This document shows, piece after piece, positions 56,725 to 64,000 of a DNA stretch of 64,000 nt. How positions within the stretch are numbered: position 1 is the stretch's first letter; each line of letters starts with the position of its first letter. Origin of the DNA: Styela clava (Eukaryota > Chordata > Ascidiacea > Stolidobranchia > Styelidae). Below the pieces are notes generated by a model, which was given only the letters and a program-made list of their open reading frames with translations, was not told where the DNA came from and ran no database searches. Made by a program: the position numbers and the translations under genes. The stretch covers positions 4,846,974 to 4,910,973 of the forward strand of contig NC_135259.1 of assembly GCF_964204865.1 (NCBI RefSeq), in the 5' to 3' direction.

Positions 56725-59325
56725 TCAAAGTTTTTTTGGATTTTCTTTTGATTTATGTTGTATACTACTTTTCCTCAATTTCTTGGTCTTGGGGCCTTTG
56801 CCTTGTGGTGTATCTTTATTGTCTGTTTCAGTTTTGGAGTCTTTATTTTTCCTTTTTCTGTTCAAAATATCTTTCGGTGTTGTGCGAATCGTGTCTCTGG
56901 TAATTTTGGTCTTTGTCATCTTTTTACGTTCATCTTTTGCCATTTTCTTCATCTTGAGCATATACTCGGGTATGGGACACCCGGCTTCTTTTATAACATT
57001 GGCAATAGAGCGCAATAATATTTTGTCATTTTCAGTGAAAAACGTTACAGCTTCCCCTTTACGTCCTGCTCGCCCAGTCCGACCAATACGATGGATATAG
57101 CTAATTGCACTAGTAGGAAAGTCATAATTTACAACAAGATTAACTCCTTTGAAATCAATGCCCCTTCCAAGTAATTCTGTACATATTAGTATCCATGTTG
57201 AGCCTTAAAAATAAGGGTACACAATATTAATAAGTTGTTACAGCGTAAATGATTTATTTATGCTATGGAATTTGATAACAATAGAATTTGACAAATCATT
57301 TACCCGAACTCAAAAATACCTTAATTAGATAATACTTTAAAGCAGCTCGAATACCGCTCGAAGATGAGTATCTTGTACTGATGAGTGTGTGGACTTTGCT
57401 CGAGTAATTTGAGTAAAAAATGAAACTCATCCAAAACAAATCATTTTAGAATTTTTTTGTATACTATTTTATCAATAGTTTGATTGACTCCCTAATAATT
57501 TTTTTCCAGATTCGCCTAAATCATAAAACATCTACAAAAATCTAGCTTATTCCCTTTCATCTATAACAGCATCATACCTGACCGGAGAGCCTTGACTGCA
57601 TTTTCTCTCTGCAGCTGAGTCCGGTCTGCATGTATTGCATCCACATTCATACCATCATAAATTAATTCAGCAAACAACTGCTTTGCTCGTTCTTTCGATT
57701 GTACAAAAATCAGTACAGGTGGTTTGAAACCTTGTCGAAACAAGTCTCTTAAAGCTATTAATTTTCCTCGTTCGTTTCCAGTAAAAAGTAATCTTTGATC
57801 AACCGACTTTACAGCAGTGTTCTTTCCTCCCACAGTAATCTGAAACAATTTTTCAACTTTCGTTAATTGATGAATCATTGAGAAAAGGTTATATTGGAAG
57901 CAATATCAAACCACAATATCTGGCAGTAATACTTTCTTGAGGTAATACCGCTCAATTTCTGACCCAAATATGATAAATTTACTGGCATTTTTCTATTATG
58001 GGTTATTTCAATCTATTGAATGTAAATTAGCTCATACATAACCATAGTCTACACCTGTATGAAAGCAGAAGAGGCAAAAAACAGTAATATTCTTGCAGAC
58101 CTGTATAACACTGTCCATATTCAGATGGCACCATTGTTGAACATCAAATGCAAAGGTAGCACTAAACATAGCACGACGGATTCTCGGTGAAGTACAAGCA
58201 CTGTAAATTGTTCCAAGTTGTTCTCTGAAGCCACTTGTATTTCCTATGAATAAAAGTATATGGTGGTATATTACATGAAAGTCGAAAAAAATAAAGTTTA
58301 CTATCATGACTAAGGTATTAGAAAACTTGATCCCAAATAGGTAAATTCAAAAATATATACCTAGCCCGCTTTCATTATGAATATCTCAGAAAGATTAACA
58401 CACTCAAGCTGAAGTAGTACAATTTATTAGACTATTCACAGCTTGTCGTAATGTATAACCTACCTTCTTCGAATAGTTTATCTGATTCATCAACAATCAA
58501 CCATTCAATACTTTCCAAGCTAATTAGGGGAGGATCATGTGTCAATAGATGAACCAGTCTGTTTGGTGTCGAAATCAGTATGTCATATTTGTCACGATGT
58601 TTTGCACCAGCAGTTTGGAATTTTTTCATAGCTGCTTTGTCAAGTATCTGTACTTTCATTACTTGGTCTACATTACTGGAGATAGGGGTTATAAGTTGCT
58701 TACAAACATTCAATGTCTGTGTTGCGAGTTCTCGTGTTGGAGAAACGACCAATCCTTTCAAAGTCCGCTTTCCTTTTTTAACCCTTGTATTACAATCACC
58801 AACGCTTTTCCCCATAATATGAGCAATCAAAGGAATCAGAAAGGCAAGGGTTTTCCCTGAACCAGTTGGAGCGCAAGCAAGCACTTCTCTTCTATGCAAC
58901 ATCGCAGTAATAGCCTGCATTTGTATAGGAGTTGGAATAGAGAATTTCATGTTTTGTTCAATAGCCTCCAACATGTCCTGATTCAAGTTGAACACCGAAA
59001 TTAATTGTTGAAAATTTTCAAGTAAATCAGGCACATCAGTACCCTCTATGAAAATTTTGTGCAATTTTCGGAAATTATTTTCTTCACGTGTATCACCCAG
59101 CTTATTAGAATAGGTTTCAATGCCTCTTCCATTCGTTGTTTTCTTATTTGGGTCTGAAGTTTTATTTTTGAAAAAATTTAGATGTGGTGCATAATCTTTT
59201 GCAGTGTTTGTGTTATCAATCTTTTCAGATTTCACCAATTTCAATTTTTTGGCATCTTCAGGGAATCGTTTGAAATCAAACTTCAACCCAAAACACAGTT
59301 CACGAAGAACATCCTGGTCATCCAT
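56725..59325 (-). CDS. ddx52: DEAD-box RNA helicase DDX52 (Rok1)
   Basis: Four exons, 59325-58464, 58243-58101, 57839-57578 and 57203-56725, join in frame to 581 aa (human about 599). Motifs in order: the Q motif around PTPIQMQA (131-138), Walker A APTGSGKT (152-159), PTRELA, TPNRL, VDESD (DEAD variant DESD at 279-282, as in the DDX52/Rok1 family), SAT in [12 protein letters not shown], then the C-terminal helicase lobe with [24 protein letters not shown] and [10 protein letters not shown]. The tail is lysine-rich. DDX52/Rok1 is a nucleolar ATP-dependent helicase for 18S rRNA maturation in the small-subunit processome. A 3' splice site (TTTCTTCTTGTTACAG) ends at 59351, 26 nt before the ATG. 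Confidence 0.95.
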
Positions 59326-59572
59326 GAGTCAGTGAGTAACTCCTTTATAACTGTAACAAGAAGAAATCAAATTGGGAAAGAATATATATTATTATATATA
59401 TTATTTTAAGATAATCTATAGAGAATTTTGTCTTAACACTATAACAGACAGTAAAATACTACTGCAGTACTGTAATACTTTCGAATGATAAAAAAGAAAG
59501 CAATTAGAATAATTTCAGTATTCGGAAAGAACAAAAAATGTTAAGCTAATTTTATTAGAATACTGTAATTGG

Positions 59573-59937
59573 CACGGCGGTGCGGCTCATCGTGCTAAGC
59601 GTTAAGAATACGCTCGCCACCGCACCTCCGAATACCCGGCAGCCCGGTGTGGGTTCGAATCCCATGCGGGGTGGTTATGTGCCAGAGGATAGCTGGACTC
59701 CTCGCCTCCGTAGGGTGGTTCACGTAACCGCTGGTGGTCGGTTACGGCTTCCTTCCTCCACCATCAAGTCCTGAAGTCCATGCTTCCGACTGTCCGAAAA
59801 CAAATTACTAACTAATCCCATATCCTACCGGTACCGGACATGGAATGGTAACCGGACGAGAGGCCGTGGTTCGCCATATGGTTATGTCGTCTTATCGTCT
59901 TTCCTGTCCCCCCGGGATAAATATGTAAATCTTATCC
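59573..59937 (+). mobile_element. tRNA-derived SINE, diverged full-length copy
   Basis: Matches the SINE at 3435 along its length, with several small insertions (for example in CGCTGGTGGTCGGTTACGG) and a TAAATCTTATCC tail. More diverged than the copies at 3435 and 24133. Confidence 0.88.
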
Positions 59938-60759
59938 CTGAAGCCATGAAATACCGTAAAACGTTTGCTGTCTTGGCCCAGAAATTCCAGCATTCTGCTA
60001 CCCATGCCAGTCTGAACTGCTCTGTGCTGGTATCGCGCCGGTACTACAATATCTGTATATGTTAAACATAACATACGGTACATAAACATTCGTTATCTTA
60101 TCTAACCTATGTGAGTCCCAAACCAGTTCCGCCTGTCGCAGAGATCAGTTACATGCAATTAATTGTTTACGGCGAGTGGCGTTTCAATTTGCGCACGTGT
60201 TTTCAATTTGCGCAGTGACCAACCACAGAGAATGATAATAGAGAATTCACTCGCGGGTTCAAAGGTCGTTCCACATGAGTAAAGAGGTACGGAAGTAGGA
60301 AATGCGATGTTTTTCTCAGCGCGATCTATTTCAGCGTTGGCCGTTTGGTGTCAAGATGTCGCGGGTTCGTATCCAGCCAATCCATCAGTTCAGGGTCATG
60401 ATTCGGTAGTTTGCTTTCAGAATTAATAAATATGTTTCTTTACTGTATACTATCAATATTGTATTGGCCTCTGCGATTGAAAACCACTGTATTTTACTCT
60501 ATTTTTATTGGACTGCTATCTTACCATTTATTCTCATACTAAATCGATGCTAAAACCGTTATCTGTCTGAAATCAGCCACATAGCCTAATTAGTGAGAAA
60601 AAAAAGGAGTGTTGATTAATTAAAAGTCAAAAGCATTACCACGTTTAGATTGTCAATTTGCACAATCTCTGTAATTAATTATTTTTCACATACCCAGCCT
60701 AGCTCTAGTTTATTACTCAGTAACTTATAAGTTATCTTACTTACTGTTATTCATCTGTA
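59938..60759. other. Intergenic DNA
   Basis: No gene recognised. GCGGGTTCGTATCC near 60360 resembles a B box but lacks a convincing tRNA fold around it. Confidence 0.4.
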
Positions 60760-61692
60760 ATGGCTACTAACGAGATACATGGAATTGTTGAGTTCCTTTT
60801 TGAGGATTTCGATAAAATCGAAGAATTTCCTCATTCGAAAGCATCAACACAAGTAAAAAATAGAAGAACTCCGGAAGTTTCCGATGATCAAGTTATAAAA
60901 TTGGTCAATAACGTAAGATCCGACTTAGAGCTAACATTTGAAGGCTTGAATATTATAAAAGCCCTCATGCAAGTCTTTGCCAGAGAGAAAGGAGCTGACC
61001 AAGTCATGCTAAAATTCTCTCAATGCTCACACCTCTCGCCAAAGATGTTCGCTGGGCATACGGAAAAAATTTTTACAGCGAAAGCCATGTTGGAAATAAC
61101 CAACTACATTCTCAAGCCACTGGATGACAATGTAACATTTGCCACCCCGAAGAATTTATTTTGCGAACAGGTCGACAGTTATGAAAAAGGCATAATTGAG
61201 TACATTGCAGGATATACCCTGAAAAAGGGGTATATTAAATTTGCAGAATCAGCAAAAGCCCTGGACTCCCTCTGTGCAAAAAGGCCCTCCCATTCAACAA
61301 TCCCATTACTGCAGTTCCCGGAGGGAAAGCTAAAGTATCCAACTCAAGCATACTTGTTACTATTAGAAGAGGCTTACCAAAAAGTAGCGCAGGAATGTGC
61401 TAAACAGCCACATCTTATAGACTTTGCAGGAATTGAAAATAAGTTAGAAGAGTCTCAAAACTTTGATACCAATGTCAATGACATGCTACCCTATTGCAAT
61501 GGACAAAAAGAAAGTGTCAAGATAGCAAGATATGTAACGAGTTTATTTATAAGAGTGCTTTCACATGCATATGCAAGAAAGTTGTTTTACAAATTATTCA
61601 AAAAGAGGGCCCCGGGGTCTGGTGTCTGTTCTAGAGGTACTAGACCAGATCAAGAATCAGCAACAGTCATATTTACAATTAATTTTTTTTAG
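60760..61692 (+). CDS. P-transposase C-terminal-domain-like ORF
   Basis: 310 aa in one open frame. Residues about 138-250 resemble the C-terminal region of the THAP-P transposase at 4182-7762. GIIEYIAGYTLKKGY parallels QIIKYIAGFVAKRLR there, followed by a comparable spacing of Cys, Leu and Pro positions. The stretch YVTSLFIRVLSHAYARKLFYK resembles the basic C-terminal tail of P-type transposases. The THAP finger and the RNase H acidic residues are absent, so it cannot act as a transposase alone. It is either a fragment of a rearranged element or a gene made from one. No splice acceptor is obvious before the ATG. Confidence 0.55.
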   Translation: MATNEIHGIVEFLFEDFDKIEEFPHSKASTQVKNRRTPEVSDDQVIKLVNNVRSDLELTFEGLNIIKALMQVFAREKGADQVMLKFSQCSHLSPKMFAGHTEKIFTAKAMLEITNYILKPLDDNVTFATPKNLFCEQVDSYEKGIIEYIAGYTLKKGYIKFAESAKALDSLCAKRPSHSTIPLLQFPEGKLKYPTQAYLLLLEEAYQKVAQECAKQPHLIDFAGIENKLEESQNFDTNVNDMLPYCNGQKESVKIARYVTSLFIRVLSHAYARKLFYKLFKKRAPGSGVCSRGTRPDQESATVIFTINFF

Positions 61693-62461
61693 TAACTGCT
61701 AAAATAAAAAGCTTGAGGTACTTGATTGAGTCTATTGTTTAATTATTGTGTGGGCCGGGTTATCTCAGTGTTTCTCTTATGTACCAAACAAAAAGCACCC
61801 AATTAAATTTGATTCGACTAAAATACACAAAGTCCCAAATACACCAGGCAATAAACTGCATCATCCACTTTAATCTTCTGCCATCCAAACTTGTTATTTG
61901 ATTGCCATGCTATTATAAAACAGCACTAATAAGTTTCCGAGCAGGCTGTGAAGTCCAGTTAATTTAGACCATAATTCAAATTTGACGAAGAGTTCGAAAC
62001 AGGCTACAACAAACCAAACTTTTACAAAAACTTTATTGAGTCTTACTGAATTTAATTATCTATTGAAAATACTCTAGTCAACTCAATGCTTAGTTTTTTA
62101 GAAAAATTTGAATGGAATATTACGATAAAAATTTGACTCTGATTAATTCAACCAAATTTTGCGCACAGCTACGATATAAAAAAATGTTGGACTTCCGACT
62201 CCAAAGCCTTGTGTGTATGGTCAAATGTTTCGAACAAAAGACCAATATTGATTTTACGGCAACAATCCACGATATTATAAGAGAAAAAGCATAATCTGCA
62301 AGTTCTAAATATCGTAAGTCATGATTGCAGCCGAAATTATGCTAATGTTCATTTTTTTTATGGCAATGGATGTTCACATATGTCTGTCCAGGCATTCGCT
62401 TTCCCATAGGTTGTATTACCACCTTTGACCTTCTTGATGATCTTTCTTTGCGAAATTTGGG
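61693..62461. other. DNA between the two P-like pieces
   Basis: No gene recognised. The 60-codon frame at 62112-62294 has no known motif. Confidence 0.4.
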
Positions 62462-63937
62462 TTATTCCATAGGATACTTGAGATATGTCTGGATTGCTTG
62501 ATCTAGATCCAAGTTGTCTCTATGAATGTGATGCTGCGGATTAGATATATACATGGCTAGATAGATACCCATACAGTTCAGCCCCCCAAAAAATCTCACC
62601 AAATTTCCGAAGAAAGCTTCCAAAACATCCTGATTAAAGCAGTGCAAAGACACATATTCCAAACCATTTGCCAGAAGGTATTTGCACATCTCTATGAAAT
62701 TGTGTGTGGTGAATTTCAGTCCCTCTAAGGTTGGGCGAGCCAGAAAACTCTTTTCATCTCCACCATGCTCATTCTATAATTGTTTTCAAGAATAAATAAT
62801 GCATGAAAATAACAATAGGCAACCCCAAAATGACATCTCTTATTTCCAATGTTATGGCATAGTAATATAATATAATCTTCAAATGCTATGGTTGTAGATC
62901 TTTTTAGAGATTGTGATCATATTGAATAAAACCATACAAAAAATACAACTCACTTCCCACTCCAACAGTGAACCTATGAAGTCATTCTTCAACCAAGACA
63001 GTCTATTATCGTCGACGCATCGTATGGGGCAATTACAGGAACAGTTGACAATTTCATACCATCTGAATGGACGATACATGCATAACTGACACAAAAATAG
63101 GGAATTTTTTTTCTTTTAAAAAATGACCGACTTACTTTGCAAACATCAAAACAAATTTGGCAGTTCCATTCGTCCCATTCATTGTTTTTAAACATTGGCC
63201 GACGTTCCAGCTCAGCACATCAGTTGCAAGATTGACTTTCATCTGAAAATAAAAAAGATTTTCCCAAATCACTCTGTATTAAAAAAAATTAGTTATTGAA
63301 AATCCTGTTACCACAGTCAAGGGCATTGGCAGCGAATCAAAAATTTTAGTTGAAATAAGTCCATTTCAGGGATTTCATCAGCGTGTCGTGCGGCCAAACC
63401 AACACAATTAGACTATTAGCTTACCTTACTATATGGTGTTAACTCTACATGTGATGGACTCAGTCTGGTACGGCCAAGGACCTGAACAGATTCCTGCATA
63501 TAAAGATCTTTAATATGCCTCCACACAATGTCCTGGCCACCTCGGCGCATATGCTTCTTCCCACCAACTTTTGATGCATATAACGAGTTTCGAACAGTCT
63601 GAACAAATGAAAAAAGGACTGTTGAAAATTAACGCATCATGGTAAACATTATACAATGCCATTTGCCCATTTCTTTTATTACCTTGATCAAATGTGATGG
63701 ATCAGAACATAGGTATATGTTCCTGTCAGAGTCGCATATATTAGGAGCAAACAATACACCATCACAAGGCAATTCCAAGTTGCCACTTAAAAGTTGGAAA
63801 AAGCGACGGTTGGTACTGTGACCATCTGCGATTACAGCAAGGATCTTTACGCTTCGGCTCTCACATTCAATTAAAAGTTCCCAAAACACCCGACAAAGCT
63901 TGGAGCCAAAGGAATCGACAGATCTCGCTTCACGGTT
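62462..63937 (-). CDS. Second P-element-like transposase, partial at the window edge
   Basis: Five exons can be joined in frame: 63937-63683, 63598-63425, 63242-63136, 63062-62954 and 62773-62462. Upstream exons lie beyond 64000. Segments typical of P-type transposases are VKILAVIADGHSTNRRFF, CSDPSHLIKTVRNSL (spliced), LTPYSKMKVNLATDVLS, DDNRLSWLKNDFIGSLLEWE and HCFNQDVLEAFFGNLVRF, which would carry the catalytic glutamate. After this the protein ends early at 62462 without the YIAGY-type C-terminal domain. It may be a decayed or rearranged copy. The family differs from the element at 3873: sequence identity is low and the exon structure is different. A THAP domain is not in view. Confidence 0.6.
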
Positions 63938-64000
63938 CTAACGTAGAATACTGAAGAAACATGTAGAACATTAATACTGCGTTACATAAAAAGTCTACCG

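Noticed and set aside
56755-57100. Hydrophobic plus-strand frames that look like membrane proteins
   Set aside because: Antisense to the last DDX52 exon. The hydrophobicity arises from the complement of its lysine-rich codons.
60330-60385. tRNA gene candidate (GCGGGTTCGTATCC)
   Set aside because: A B-box-like sequence only. I could not form acceptor and anticodon stems around it.

Overview
This is an AT-rich animal nuclear window. It carries intron-containing metazoan genes among many DNA-transposon relics, one abundant tRNA-derived SINE family and non-LTR fragments. No virus, plasmid, CRISPR array or bacterial gene organisation is visible. The gene set (a MALT1-type paracaspase, GIPC, TAF7, a phospholipase B-like protein, DDX52) fits an invertebrate deuterostome. 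Several ATGs have a strong 3' splice site just upstream, which suggests spliced-leader trans-splicing, as known in ascidians such as Ciona. P-type transposons are also known from Ciona. I therefore favour an ascidian tunicate, but this is an inference and the species is not proven.

Layout. 1-2.7 kb: hAT-type relics, including a MITE with a perfect 8-bp target duplication. 2.75-9.37 kb: a repeat (R1) interrupted by a retroposon tail, a SINE and an apparently complete 5.4-kb P-element-like transposon (3873-9241) encoding a 919-aa THAP-domain transposase. An uninterrupted R1 copy at 51.3-51.8 kb serves as the empty site. 10.1-12.2 kb: an intronless paracaspase gene. 14.8-23.8 kb: a 13-exon C2H2 zinc-finger gene whose introns hold several hAT MITEs, one nested inside another. 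24.1-26.2 kb: a SINE and a hAT transposase pseudogene split by another hAT insertion. 26.2-31.9 kb: a large imperfect inverted repeat carrying a 2.9-kb hAT transposon with a broken transposase. 32-36 kb: mostly unassigned, with a hAT fragment. 36.3-59.3 kb, minus strand: GIPC (8 exons), TAF7 (intronless), a phospholipase B-like gene (intronless) and DDX52 (4 exons), separated by LINE, SINE, hAT and tandem-repeat DNA. 60.7-64 kb: two P-transposase-like pieces in opposite orientations.

The host genes are unrelated housekeeping or signalling genes: MALT1-type NF-kB signalling protease, PDZ trafficking adaptor, TFIID subunit, lysosomal or secreted hydrolase, and rRNA-processing helicase. I see no operon or functional cluster. 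The unifying theme is layered transposon insertion, which can be ordered in time because many insertions keep their 8-bp target duplications. Exon joins were made by hand from GT/AG sites and frame continuity. They need transcript confirmation.
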